Below, piece by piece: positions 10,865 through 21,898 of a stretch of DNA of 64,000 nucleotides (the stretch's first letter is position 1; each line of letters starts with the position of its first letter). Below the pieces are notes generated by a model that was not told the DNA's origin, did no database searches, and saw only the letters and a list, made by a program, of their open reading frames with translations. Both the position numbers and the translations under genes were made by a program. Origin of the DNA: Rhynchopus sp. YZ270_cl-10 (taxonomy: Eukaryota; Euglenozoa; Diplonemea; Diplonemida; Diplonemidae); assembly GCA_964035575.1 (NCBI GenBank), contig OZ037911.1, forward strand, positions 434,001 through 498,000, written 5' to 3'.

Positions 10865-11270
10865 TGTTGTATGAATTCTTTTGATGTCTGCAACAGGAAT
10901 TAACACTCATTTACACCACTTCTATTGCACAGATCCAAAACACCCCCACACTTTTTTTTTCCACGACTTCTAACACGAACCCACTCTTCTCTAATCTATC
11001 ACTCTAAGTACAGACAGTAAAAAACCCCCCCACCCTCTACCTCTATTAAATAAACCCCCTTTTCGCACAACAAACAATATCCCATTATATCCAACAATAT
11101 TCTATTTCGTATCCGCCATTCAGACAGTCGCCATTTTTTTTCCCCTCTTTGAATTTTTGAATTTTGAAAACTTGGTTGTATTAGTGTAGACACCCGAGGA
11201 TGAACTCCACTATAGAATTTTTTTTTATTGAGACATATTTAACAGAATATCTTTCACCGCTATACACCCC
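10865..11270. other. Intergenic between HSP60 B and the pseudokinase gene
   Basis: A/T-rich spacer. Its only distinct feature is the hairpin repeat at 11167-11214. Confidence 0.5.
11167..11214 (+). repeat. CACCC hairpin repeat (family H3)
   Basis: Contains AACTTGGTTGTATTAGTGTA, then GACACCCGAGGATGAAC and TCCACTATA. AGTG/CACT can form an outer stem and CACCC/GGATG an inner one. Other copies are at 24735, 32581 and 54369. Confidence 0.65.
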
Positions 11271-14200
11271 TTAAGGCACCCTAACAGGCTTCAGCACACC
11301 CTTCTTCATGCTTGCAGACCTCCCCGATTTGGTCATAAACGGTGTCGCCCTTCTTGTTGCCGAACTCCCACCACGGCTTCCTGAACGGCTTCGTGGTTTG
11401 ATCACACCACCACCACCACCCCCTCCCCCTCCTTGCACACCACCTTCCGCTGTACTAACGTAAACGTCAGTGTCCGCGTAGGCAAGCGCCCTGTGAGGTA
11501 CGTCCTTCGGAGCTAATCGGCTTACCAAAGAATCGATGTACGGAGGGATCACCCCAACGGGGATGTCCTCCGATAAATTCGCCAATGCAAGCTGTGCGAA
11601 GCGTGGCTGGTAGGAGATGAGACGGCGGCGTACCCTTTCTGCTTCATCCTTTGCACAAAGCTGACCTAGCTCCCCTGCACGATCCAGCAAACGACAGGCA
11701 ACGAGAGAAGGCCGTGTTGCCACCTCCCATTCCCTATGACTCTCCGCGGCGCGGCGCATGCTGGTTTCTCCAACCAACTTCAAAAATACGCCGGCATTAT
11801 ATAAATTGTTAAGGTGAAGTGGATCTGCCTCCAAGGCCTCGCGAAACAAAATAATCGCGCACGACTTTGCACCACGTTGCACCAAATAGGACGCAAAGTT
11901 TCCCTTCAAACACGCCACATCCGCTTTGCTATCGGTACTCAATTTGAGGGCAGTTTTGTAGGACGCTTCTGCCTTATAGATCTCCTCTGGGATGTGAAAA
12001 TGATATAGTTCCGCAAGCTTTGCATGCGCTGCAGGGGATTCTGGACTGTATTTAATGGCAGAGAGAAGAATAGATGCAGCATCGTGCCAACGCTTTGCCA
12101 GACACAACGCTTCAGCATAGCCTAACATTGCAGGAAGGTGTGTAGGGTCTACCTCAGCCGCCTCTTCATAAAGCTTCAATGCGGCAGCTAAATTCTCTTC
12201 AAAACGGTGGTTGCGTGATAGGTCTGCATCACCAAGTTCGATCCAGGTTCCACAGTTTTGCAATTCTGCTCCAATTTTTGAAATTCCATTTTTCCAAATG
12301 GTTTCCAAAGGAGGAGCTGCAGTGGAATCACGCCGTTTGTGTTTTTGAGAAGCGGGGGGAGGAGGAGGAGGAGGAGGAGGGGATGATGCCCACTGTCCTT
12401 CCCCAGCTTCGTCTTGAGAAATGAATTTCCCCCCAATTCTCCGGCGTTCTTGAAGATGGGAAGGGTCCGTGCAGAGCCGTACGCCGCCTGGCATTGAGGT
12501 GTCGCAGCTCCAGGTTATGGTGGTCCCTGAGAGGTTGGGGAGGATGACGGTAGATCCTACAGAGGGGAGAAGTGGGTATGTGGTATCTTCGTCAAGGTGC
12601 CGCATCGATTTTGGTAGGGAAAGACGGATTACACCGTCATTCAGAAGCAGAACTGCGCAGTCTAGGTTCTCTTGGCTTGCTTTGGTTTTGCAATGTTTTA
12701 AAAGGTGCGCTGCAAGGTATTGCAACGGCTCCGCATCCTTGCCTTCAGAGAGCTCTACTGCACGGTCAAAACAGATTCTCGCTTGGGGTGTACAATCGGT
12801 TCTTTCGTGGAAGAGCGCCATGGAGAGTTCGCCGTAGACGGTCCCTTTGTATTTCCCTGCGTTTTCTCTGAGTAAAGCTAGACTGTCCACTGTGGTGACA
12901 TCAGCGCAGGCGCGGAAGTGAGTCATACTAATCTTCTCTGCAACATGCTGGCGGAACCCAAAGGGCTGCGCCTGCCCCGCGCCTTCCAGAGCCCGAATCT
13001 CATCCTTGATTTTCTCAATCTCCAGCAGCCTCCCCTTTCTCTCCATCACCCAATCCCCCTCCGTCGATTGGCTCAGCACACTGCCCGATGCGTCCCTCTC
13101 CTTCTCCCCTTCATATGGCACCCTAGCCAGCAACGCCTCTGTGCCCAAACCCCCGAGAAGAGGGCGGTTGTTCTTCACTACCCTTGGAGTCGCAGTGTCG
13201 GTTACAAGGGGAACCGTTGAGGTATATGTTAGCGCTTGGAGATGAGAGAGGGAGCGCAGGGGGACGGTAGATTGGAGGTCCTGGTGAGGGTCGTGGGTGT
13301 CTTCTGTATCGTCGTCTGAATCAGAGCTTTGGGTGTTGCAGGAACGGTGTCGTTCGTCAAGGGTGCTGGTGAAGGAAAGTGCTGTGGGGTTGTGTTCCAG
13401 GTGGTGGTGGTGGTGGTGGTGGTGGTTGCTCCCCCGCACCCCAAACTCAAAATTTGCAGAGTATTCCGCCAGCTCCGCACCCCACGCCGCAGAGCCGTCT
13501 GGTACACAATGCTGCAGTTTTTCTACAACAACGGCGCCAGGTTCGACGTCCCTCATATTCTCCAAGACCGCCAACAATGCTGCGCATGAAGGCCGTTTTT
13601 CTTCATCCTCAGAAATGCAACGGCGGATGAGAGCATACCAAAACCCTGGAATGACACTTTGCGCTTTTTCAAGAGTTGCAACCATGCGGGAAGGGTCCAA
13701 TGCAGGGTCTAATCCGGTAAGCAATTTGTACATCAAACACCCTATGGAGTAGATGTCGCTTGATGGGAGCAGGCGGCCTACTGCGCACAGCGTTTCCGGC
13801 GCTTGATAGCAAGGGTTGTTGTGGCAGTCGAGGAGAATACGGCTTGTGTCTGATGGGGTGCGGGTCCCCATGGAGTTCTCGCTGTCGCATTCTGTGACGT
13901 CTGCTTCGATCGCGGTTTCGATAGAAGTAAGCTTCGTTGTCCCATTCTCTGCAATCAGAACATTCACCCCATTTATCGCCCCATGCACCAAAGGGCGTGG
14001 CACCGCATGATGCAGATGCAACACCGCGCGAAGCACCTGGCCTAATACAACTTTGTGCGCATCCTTCCCAAGCTTCCGCACTTCAAGCACATCTTCCAGC
14101 GGTCCGTCAATGTGTTCTAATATAATAAACGGCCCCTCCGGAAGGTGCGCGCCAAACACATTCCCTTCACGCGACTCTTCAACTACCACCAATGGGCTAT

Positions 14201-15047
14201 GCTGTGGTGACCTACACGGTGTGCCTTCGTTAGAGTTTTCGCAAGATTGAAACCCTGTTGTCGATCCTGGAGACAGCTCAGCCTCAGACAGCGGTGACAT
14301 CTCACGATACCCCCCGACCCCAGGCCCCCAAGCAATAAGAGAAGGAATATTCGGGTGATATGAAAGCCGTGACTGCGCATCGAGCTCGCTTCGAAAGCTT
14401 GCGTGAGAGGCAGGGTTGTTAGCGTACAGTTTTACCGCAACGGGGCTGTTCCTATAATATCCACGATGCAGCTCCCATAGACTGACCTGAGACGCCTGCA
14501 GCAATGGCCCGGTAATCCGCAAGGTCGCAACCCCACGACTCACCTTCATTCCGTTGAGCGCCATGCAACGCGACTTTGCAAGGGAGTGCTGCAAGGGTTT
14601 GTTGCGTGGCGATGCTGTGAGGGAGTACTGCGCTTTGGTGGTAGGAGAGACCAACGCAGGGGAGAAGGACAGCCCCATGGGGAAGAGCGCGGTGCGGACT
14701 CTGAGCGCGCAGTCGACAAGCTGGTGGTGGTGGTGGTGGCTGTGGAGCAGGTCTTCGAAGCACTGCAGCACGCCTTCTAACACCACGATGCGTTCGTCAG
14801 CAACGTTCTGACAGACCTCTACCCGGCGGCGTAGCAATTCCGATGCCACCCCTTGCAGTTCTGTTATGCAGGTGGGAATGTCGTTCGTGGTGGAGGTGGT
14901 GGTGGTGTGGTGCATGTGCTGTCTCCCCCACTGCGCAATCCTCTGCACCACCCGCACAACACTCCCCACCCGCCGCCATCCATTGCTATTCTCATCAGAC
15001 ACCCCGAGGTCGGGGTGTTCTTCTAACATTTTCTTCTTCTTCTTCAA
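11271..15047 (-). CDS. Pseudokinase-TPR protein
   Basis: A single-exon protein of 1258 residues. A protein-kinase fold spans about 165-498. The ATP-anchoring lysine is present (VAVK, K206), as are the APE-like QAPET (415-419) and DIYSIGCLMYKLLTG (431-445). The catalytic HRD is HGA (355-357, Asp replaced by Ala), and DFG is replaced by Ser-Ile-Glu (375-377), so phosphotransfer is unlikely. N362 of the catalytic loop is kept. A long linker contains a His run (542-549), a Pro run (about 890-898) and acidic/Ser stretches. TPR-type helices occupy about 930-1095 (ALKLYEEAAEVDPTHLPAML and following). The tail is Gly- and Arg/Ser-rich. Such an arrangement suggests a scaffold or signalling adaptor. 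I know no exact named orthologue. ATG 15047 follows a GAA-rich leader; M7 is an alternative start. Confidence 0.85.
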   Translation of the reverse strand: MKKKKKMLEEHPDLGVSDENSNGWRRVGSVVRVVQRIAQWGRQHMHHTTTTSTTNDIPTCITELQGVASELLRRRVEVCQNVADERIVVLEGVLQCFEDLLHSHHHHHQLVDCALRVRTALFPMGLSFSPALVSPTTKAQYSLTASPRNKPLQHSLAKSRCMALNGMKVSRGVATLRITGPLLQASQVSLWELHRGYYRNSPVAVKLYANNPASHASFRSELDAQSRLSYHPNIPSLIAWGPGVGGYREMSPLSEAELSPGSTTGFQSCENSNEGTPCRSPQHSPLVVVEESREGNVFGAHLPEGPFIILEHIDGPLEDVLEVRKLGKDAHKVVLGQVLRAVLHLHHAVPRPLVHGAINGVNVLIAENGTTKLTSIETAIEADVTECDSENSMGTRTPSDTSRILLDCHNNPCYQAPETLCAVGRLLPSSDIYSIGCLMYKLLTGLDPALDPSRMVATLEKAQSVIPGFWYALIRRCISEDEEKRPSCAALLAVLENMRDVEPGAVVVEKLQHCVPDGSAAWGAELAEYSANFEFGVRGSNHHHHHHHHLEHNPTALSFTSTLDERHRSCNTQSSDSDDDTEDTHDPHQDLQSTVPLRSLSHLQALTYTSTVPLVTDTATPRVVKNNRPLLGGLGTEALLARVPYEGEKERDASGSVLSQSTEGDWVMERKGRLLEIEKIKDEIRALEGAGQAQPFGFRQHVAEKISMTHFRACADVTTVDSLALLRENAGKYKGTVYGELSMALFHERTDCTPQARICFDRAVELSEGKDAEPLQYLAAHLLKHCKTKASQENLDCAVLLLNDGVIRLSLPKSMRHLDEDTTYPLLPSVGSTVILPNLSGTTITWSCDTSMPGGVRLCTDPSHLQERRRIGGKFISQDEAGEGQWASSPPPPPPPPPASQKHKRRDSTAAPPLETIWKNGISKIGAELQNCGTWIELGDADLSRNHRFEENLAAALKLYEEAAEVDPTHLPAMLGYAEALCLAKRWHDAASILLSAIKYSPESPAAHAKLAELYHFHIPEEIYKAEASYKTALKLSTDSKADVACLKGNFASYLVQRGAKSCAIILFREALEADPLHLNNLYNAGVFLKLVGETSMRRAAESHREWEVATRPSLVACRLLDRAGELGQLCAKDEAERVRRRLISYQPRFAQLALANLSEDIPVGVIPPYIDSLVSRLAPKDVPHRALAYADTDVYVSTAEGGVQGGGGGGGGGVIKPRSRSGSRGGSSATRRATPFMTKSGRSASMKKGVLKPVRVP

Positions 15048-16327
15048 GATTCTTCAAAAAAAGGGGGTAAGAGAAGAACAAAGAGAACTTCGTAAGATGA
15101 ATGTGCCTCTCGAACAATGCAGGGGGGGGGGGGGTATTGGAAAAAAGAAGGGATCAAGTGAGAGTTGTCTAGGTGTACTGTAGAGGTGGAAGTGGAAGTG
15201 GAGGGGGTGTAGTGAATTATTGAAAATCAGCTATTTTGAAGTCTTGAGAATATAAAAGCTGGGAGCAAGATTTGCGGAGGCTGTGGGGCTTCGGATTAGA
15301 TAGAGACATTTGCATTGTGGTTTTTTTTTCTTTGAAAACTTTGACAACGTGTACCCCCCCGCGAACGGGCAATCTACGTGACCCGCCCTCCCCTATTCAC
15401 ATTTCATGGAAACCGCTGATACGTCTTCCTCCCGCTTCCACTCGTCAGTCAACGAACGGGGATCACTTGAACTAGAACTCAGGATCATGACTTCTGGAGC
15501 TGAACAGGTTTGGGTTGGGGTCCTTTCCCAGCGTCGCTACGTGGGGAAGGCTACAATGCGGAAAAGCCAGCCCCATCAGGTGCTAACACTGGGGGTTAGA
15601 ACAGTCGAGAACAGAAAAAAGGCTTCTTTTTTCAAAAATTGCTGTCAAAATACAGAAGCAAGGAGCGTCATTTTCATAGGGGACCCAAGCCAAATATGGG
15701 GAAAGCAGAGCAGACAAATTCACAATACCGGCGGTGGGAAAATTTTCGTTAGGAGTATTGCATCGACAGGAGTACGGAATTGTGTTCAAAAAAAAAGAAC
15801 AGAAAAATTGAAAAAAGGGAACCTCTCGTGAACAGACAGCAGGAAAAAACAAGGGGGGGGAGGGACACATCTTTTGCATTGAAAAGAATGAAGGAAACCC
15901 CACACCCATTCTGGATAGAAAAAAATAACACTGTGCACAAAGGTAAGGCTTTTCGGGTGTGTATTTTCGATTTTTTCTTTGAAAAATAGAATTGAAGCGA
16001 AGCAAGGCGAAGCACTAATTGAAGAAGAAAAATAAGAAAAAAAGCGCACAAACACAACCAGACTTTGCGCTTTAAAATATCCTTTGTCCCAGCATAATAA
16101 AATAAAGATATCAGGTGTCAAAAGAATCAAACATCTGCGGGGGGTTTTTTTGTTTTCCCCCATTTTCTTGAGGTATCTGCTATTTTTTCCTGCACCTTTT
16201 TACTTTAAAAGTGTTGGGAAAAAAATTATCGTTGTAAATATTTTCGCGAAAAGAATCGACAGCCAATGGGGGAAGGTTGTTTCGCAGATATACCAGCCAA
16301 AGAAAGAGAAATGAAAAAGGTTTTTGT

Positions 16328-16365
16328 AAGGATGAACCTAAGCCTCTCTGCGCTTTAGTCTGATT
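16328..16365 (+). repeat. AAGATGA hairpin repeat (family H1)
   Basis: GGATGAACCTAAGCCTCTCT followed by GCGCTTTAG; a member of the H1 family described at 37662-37699. Confidence 0.55.
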
Positions 16366-17290
16366 AGATTACTTAATGTTTTGAACATTGGTTATTCATC
16401 AATCTTTTTTGTTGTATTTTTGGATCCTCTGAGCTTAGTCACCTTGAGAAGAAAAAAAAAAAAGGCTTTCGTGGTATTGGAGTAACGAGAGGCTGTACGT
16501 CGATCGCGTGGAAAAAAAAAGCGCACTAAAAAAAATAACAAAACAAACCTAACCAAAGAATAGTCGCAAAAAAAAGCTGAAAAAAGACAGTACATAAACT
16601 ACACAACGGCGAAGTAAATCACTTTAGCCTGCGGTTTTCATCATTGTAAACAGTGAAACCATAAATGAAAAAACCACAATTCATTTACTTCACTGTCGTG
16701 TACGAACGTACAAAGCACTGCAATCATAGTGCGAGAAGCTAATGTTCTTTGCACTTTTTTTTTTTTGAAACACAGCACAGAAGAGCAGCCTTTTTTAAAG
16801 ATGGATGCCCCCCCCTATCTCTGTTGCTGCACAAAACCATCTGCAATGTTGCCATAGATGGTGCTCTGGGAGGAGTCGATATTGACAGGTCTATGACACA
16901 GGGACTTAAAAGACATCCCCCCTGATATTGACAGGTCGTTGACCGACTTCCGAAAGCAATAGATGAAACGTTTGTAAGATAATTCACCTGATTTTTGGCT
17001 GAAATTTACGTAGGATTTGTGTTTAATAATCCCACCAAACTCTACCAAATTTCATGCAAAAATAAGGTGAATAAAACCTACATTTCTTTCATCATCTTAA
17101 TAAACTTGACCAAATATAATGCATGGGGTCTACCATATAAGGTAGTAACACAAAAAAAACAGAATATTTCCAAAAACAAAACAAAACAAAAAAACGAATG
17201 TGTCTCAATAAAGACTAGCAAATAAGCAGCCAAGCAAAACTTCTCTTTTACAAACATCCTCGAAAGATAACAACCGATACAAAAAAAAAG

Positions 17291-17340
17291 AGAAGTTGAA
17301 AGTGCAAACGCCTCACCGTTCATAGGCGGATGCAGGCACT
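17291..17340 (+). repeat. GTGC-type hairpin repeat (family H2)
   Basis: AGAAGTTGAAAGTGCAAACG, CCTCACCGTTCATAGGCGG and ATGCAGGCACT. AGTGC pairs with GCACT, and CGCC with GGCG inside. Nearly the same sequence is at 38911-38961. Confidence 0.65.
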
Positions 17341-17981
17341 AGTTCTCCGCAAAAAAATAATGAGGGCAATGTATGTCAGTGTTATCTCAGGATATTTTTC
17401 AAAAACAAAAAAAATCAAAAAAATTCTCGTGAAAAAACGTAGGATGACGAGAGGGGAAAAAATCATGAAGAACAAATGCAAAATACAAACCAGGCCTTTT
17501 GCTAACTTTGGGATTTTCCCCCTGAATGGCATGATGGTCAAAAAAAAATAATTTCCTGGAAAAAAAGTACATTCCGAGCTTTCCCACCTGGTAAAAGCGG
17601 TCGTCGCGCGCTTCGCGCGCGCCTCCCTGCCAGCCACAGGGTGGAGAGGCGAAGGGTCAGCTTTGCAAGATAACAAAAACGAAATCTAATCCTTTATTAA
17701 CGGTGCTTGGTCTGCGCCTTACGTACACTAACCGTACAAAATCAATACGTCTGCCAGAAGCAGGGGCTGTTGCAACGGTTGGGTCACTTTGAAATAACAA
17801 TGTCAAATTTTTGCAGCTTGGGTCAAGTTGCATTTCTGGCTGCAAAATGCAAGGGAATTTTTTTAGATATTGTAAAATGGCACCGTAGGCAGGAAGAAAA
17901 TAGCGTACAGCGCGAGCGAAGCGAGCGGATTTTTTTTGAGGTATACCTCCGCGAGCGCAGCGAGCAGAAAAATTTTAAGGT

Positions 17982-18293
17982 GCCATCACGCCATCACGCC
18001 ATCATGCCATCATGCCATCATGCCATCATGCCATCATGCCATCATGCCATCATGCCATCATGCCATCATGCCATCATGCCATCATGCCATCATGCCATCA
18101 TGCCATCATGCCATCATGCCATCATGCCATCATGCCATCATGCCATCATGCCATCATGCCATCATGCCATCATGCCATCATGCCATCATGCCATCATGCC
18201 ATCATGCCATCATGCCATCATGCCATCATGCCATCATGCCATCATGCCATCATGCCATCATGCCATCATGCCATCATGCCATCATGCCATCTG
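17982..18293. repeat. Tandem array of 8-base unit CCATCATG (about 38 copies)
   Basis: Near-perfect repetition of CCATCATG; the first two or three units read CCATCACG. Just downstream (18345-18416) the reverse complement CATGATGG occurs several times, so the array end can fold back. The apparent Pro-Ser-Cys-His-His proteins in all frames are artefacts. Confidence 0.95.
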
Positions 18294-18582
18294 GGGGGAA
18301 ATCCCCAGGTGATGGAGAGCGAAAGCCCTGCCCCACCACCCCCCGTGGCATGATGGTGGCATGATGGAAAAAAAAATAAAAAACGCCCAAAAACGTGGCA
18401 TGATGGCATGATGGTTAGCAAAAGGCCTGATACAAACCAAATCAAAAAAAAAAATAATCGCGAGTTTTACAAGAAAACTCAAAAGAGAGAGAGAGAGAGA
18501 GAGAGAAAACAAAGTTGGCATTCCAAGCCTCACAATGCTTTACTCACCTTTCTGCAAAATCAAAATAAGAGAAGAAATTTTG

Positions 18583-18618
18583 TAAGATGAAACATGCCTC
18601 TTGTGCACATACATCTTA
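18583..18618 (+). repeat. AAGATGA hairpin repeat (family H1), variant
   Basis: TAAGATG and CATCTTA form a perfect 7-base outer stem around the loop-side motif CCTCTTGTG. Confidence 0.6.
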
Positions 18619-18753
18619 TTAGAACGAAGGCAAAGCAGACAGTAAAAAACCCTGATCTGTCTTTTGCCACTTTTTTTTTTTTTTGATGATTTTTTTTTTT
18701 GGGTAGGAAAGAAGGGGATGAGGGAGGGGGCTGACATAATTATTTCTTTTTGA

Positions 18754-18786
18754 AAGATGAACCTAAGCCTCTCATACTCAGCTTAT
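18754..18786 (+). repeat. AAGATGA hairpin repeat (family H1), 3' part diverged
   Basis: AAGATGAACCTAAGCCTCTC is intact; the closing half is altered where the TIR-bounded block at 18791 begins. Confidence 0.5.
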
Positions 18787-18985
18787 GTTTACGCCCATTC
18801 TTTTGAAAATGTGCATGTGAGGAAAAATTCTAAACAGGTAACAGATGCTCAAAAGTGAAAAATTCTGGCGTTAATGGATCGCTAGGGTGGGTAAACTACC
18901 CAATCCAAAAATTATCGAACAGATTCGTGTTCCAAAAAACCCAAAAAAAAATCCAAAAACCATAGGGTCCCCCCTATGGTTTTTA

Positions 18986-19564
18986 TACAGTACAGTACAC
19001 AGTACACAGTACACAGTACACAGTACACAGTACACAGTACACAGTACACAGTACACAGTACACAGTACACAGTACACAGTACACAGTACACAGTACACAG
19101 TACACAGTACACAGTACACAGTACACAGTACACAGTACACAGTACACAGTACACAGTACACAGTACACAGTACACAGTACACAGTACACAGTACACAGTA
19201 CACAGTACACAGTACACAGTACACAGTACACAGTACACAGTACACAGTACACAGTACACAGTACACAGTACACAGTACACAGTACACAGTACACAGTACA
19301 CAGTACACAGTACACAGTACACAGTACACAGTACACAGTACACAGTACACAGTACACAGTACACAGTACACAGTACACAGTACACAGTACACAGTACACA
19401 GTACACAGTACACAGTACACAGTACACAGTACACAGTACACAGTACACAGTACACAGTACACAGTACACAGTACACAGTACACAGTACACAGTACACAGT
19501 ACACAGTACACAGTACACAGTACACAGTACACAGTACACAGTACACAGTACACAGTACACAGTA
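18986..19564. repeat. Tandem array of 7-base unit CAGTACA (about 82 copies)
   Basis: An almost perfect heptamer array that passes without a gap into the CAGTACC array. Open frames on both strands through it are artefacts of the 7-base unit lacking stops. Confidence 0.97.
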
Positions 19565-19850
19565 CCCAGTACCCAGTACCCAGTACCCAGTACCCAGTAC
19601 CCAGTACCCAGTACCCAGTACCCAGTACCCAGTACCCAGTACCCAGTACCCAGTACCCAGTACCCAGTACCCAGTACCCAGTACCCAGTACCCAGTACCC
19701 AGTACCCAGTACCCAGTACCCAGTACCCAGTACCCAGTACCCAGTACCCAGTACCCAGTACCCAGTACCCAGTACCCAGTACCCAGTACCCAGTACCCAG
19801 TACCCAGTACCCAGTACCCAGTACCCAGTACCCAGTACCCAGTACCCAGT
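19561..19850. repeat. Tandem array of 7-base unit CAGTACC (about 41 copies)
   Basis: Differs from the preceding array by one base per unit (A to C). The switch is abrupt, with no mixed zone. Confidence 0.97.
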
Positions 19851-19995
19851 ACAGTACAGTACAGTACAGTACAGTACAGTACAGTACAGTACAGTACAGT
19901 ACAGTACAGTACAGTACAGTACAGTACAGTACAGTACAGTACAGTACAGTACAGTACAGTACAGTACAGTACAGTACAGTACAGTACAGTACAGT
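19846..19995. repeat. Tandem array of 5-base unit CAGTA (about 30 copies)
   Basis: A third, shorter unit directly joined to the CAGTACC array. It equals the heptamer without two bases. Confidence 0.97.
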
Positions 19996-20016
19996 GCGAT
20001 TCACATATCAGACAAG

Positions 20017-20217
20017 ATCTCGTTAGGCGTATACTCTGGGCCTCGTTCACTTAATAAACCACAGATGCAAATTTTTGAGCCTACGACCCCGCATTTAACT
20101 CATTTCGATCCGCTGATTTCAATCCCAAAAATATTTCAAAAAAATATTTCTGGTGTGGCAATAGTAAAGGGGGGTATGGATATTGGAAAACAGGCCTTCA
20201 TATACGCCTAACGAGAT
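20017..20217. mobile_element. MITE-like element, 17-base TIRs
   Basis: ATCTCGTTAGGCGTATA at 20017-20033 is exactly inverted at 20201-20217. The 200-bp interior is A/T-rich and non-coding. Confidence 0.6.
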
Positions 20218-20309
20218 TTTGGAAGATATATTCACAAAACTTTCACTACCGCTTCATAAAAATTCACAAAACCATGTGGCTGACGACCCCAAAATAGCAC
20301 AGTGTGACA

Positions 20310-21304
20310 GAGTCTAAACAGCATTGGTTCACTCATACGACCTGCACACCACACACGACACTGTTGTTGATGTGCACATTCTGCACAACTACGGCGAGGT
20401 CGTTGCGAAGCTGTACTGGGTGCAAGGCGCAGGGGTGCAGCTTTCACAGGCAAAGTTCTATGGGTAGTCCTGCATTGCGACTGTGACGGCATCAGCCGCG
20501 CTTATTTTTTCTTCTACAAGCTTGGTGTCAGGGATGAAACATTGCATGATTTTTCTCTACCTACCACCTCCCGTGCATGAGTCTGTGTATAGGTCCGATT
20601 TTTGGGCCCCCGGACTAAAACACCGGTTTGCGCACGCAGGAACCCAGACCCACGCAGTGGCACATTACCTCAGTAGTGACCCACACACGAGGGAATGTGA
20701 CACAGCAAAAATTTTTCCCCCAGACCCTGTCTTCATGCACCTTCGGCACAACGCCGCAGGCAGGCCAAACAGCGTATAGAATTTGTTGTTTGTAAGCTAC
20801 CCGCATGTTGAAGGGCCACATTTCGCCCTCCACTAATTGCTTTTGTTTTTGACTTATTTTTGCCCCCCCCCCAAATGCACCGATATTACGACCGGCGTAA
20901 TATCGGTCGGGCTGTATGAATTTTCATCACCACAAAACAAATTACCCCAAATCACCCCACACAAAATGAAAGTCAGTGTGGTGGAAGGGGGCTGGCTGCA
21001 CTTTCCGCGCACATTTCCCATATTGGCAGAAGAGAACATGGTCAATGATGTGTGGGGTAACATCTCCACCATTCCTCCGGGCTACCCCTCCAAAAACGCC
21101 CCACTTGTTCGTTGCTTTTCAGCCCAGAACCCTGTTTCTATTCACTTACCTGTACTGGTAAGATTGCCACTACAATTCGCACTCTATCCTCCCGCCCAAT
21201 CGTCCACAACAAAAGTGCATACAAGCATCAAGACATGCGGAGACGAGCCGGTTACGTTTAACCCGATGCGTCCCACAGAATTTTTTGGGATTTCAAGGAA
21301 GTAG
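20310..21304 (+). other. Degraded coding-like sequence of unknown origin
   Basis: GC content and peptide composition rise here. A plus-strand stretch around 20320-20465 gives a protein-like peptide (for example TVVDVHILHNYGEVVAKLYW), and an intact 155-codon frame runs 20837-21304. I recognise no family. It lies inside the TIR-bounded block and looks like an old, decayed passenger gene or element remnant. Confidence 0.3.
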
Positions 21305-21491
21305 CGAGGTCAACAGGAATGCGGGGACGAGCCAGATAACGCAACCCGATAGCGGCGACAGATTGCGCCCGCGCGCACCCACGGTGTGAGTGCGTGCGGG
21401 CGCTGCGCAGCGAAGCCTTTGCGCGAAGCGCAAAGGCGAGCGGAGCCGGGGGGTCTGGGGGGCGGAGCCCCCCAGAAATTTTTTTTTAATA

Positions 21492-21898
21492 AGGGCACGG
21501 TAATTTTTTTTCTTGGTAAGCGTCAGACCACTTCTCAAAAAAAAGTACGCACGCACGCAAAAAAAAATTATACAGTAAAAAAAATTATGAGTGGTGAAAA
21601 AAATTATAGAGGAAAATTATAGTGGGGGAAATACAGGTACCAAAAATATTTTCCCACCAATTTTTGCCCACAAAAAATCGGGGAGAATTTTTTTTGATTT
21701 CGGCTCTCAGGAGTCTGTGTGTGCTGTGATGGGGTCAATTTGCGCTGAAAAATGTACATTTTTTACCTAAAATACATTGTTGAGTTATTGAGGGTCCCCC
21801 CTTATAATTTTTTTTTCCGCATAATTTTTTCCCCTGGAATCTTAAAAAAAAAGTACGCACGCAGACGCTTACCAAAAATAAAAATTACCGTGCCCTAA
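21492..21898. mobile_element. TIR element carrying the GATGGGGTCA core
   Basis: AGGGCACGGTAATTTTT and TTGGTAAGCGTC at the left end are inverted at 21867-21898. The interior holds poly-T and the core CTGTGTGTGCTGTGATGGGG found in six other places in the window. Confidence 0.6.

Larger units (their letters stand above)
15048..17980. other. Repeat-rich gene desert
   Basis: No minus-strand gene is visible. A plus-strand frame at 15406-15831 has a mildly protein-like beginning but no recognised domain. Hairpin repeats sit at about 15094-15125, 16328-16365 and 17291-17340. A GC-rich palindrome (GCGCGCTTCGCGCGC) near 17606-17622 and GCGAGCGAAGCGAGCGG at about 17909-17925 belong to dispersed families also seen at 33.5-33.8 kb. 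Confidence 0.5.

Noticed and set aside
15406-15831. Plus-strand gene beginning METADTSSSRFHSSVNERGS
   Set aside because: No recognised domain, the second half becomes low-complexity, and the direction is against all other genes; kept only as a remark in the spacer.
17990-18295. Possible CRISPR array
   Set aside because: The unit is a pure 8-base tandem repeat without unique spacers, in a eukaryotic genome; the other arrays fail for the same reason.
18887-20211. Very long open frames on both strands (up to about 410 codons) through 19.0-20.0 kb, and similar ones at 61.2-62.7 kb
   Set aside because: They simply read the 5-, 7- or 8-base satellite units, which contain no stop in some frames. 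The predicted peptides are perfect short repeats with no protein logic.
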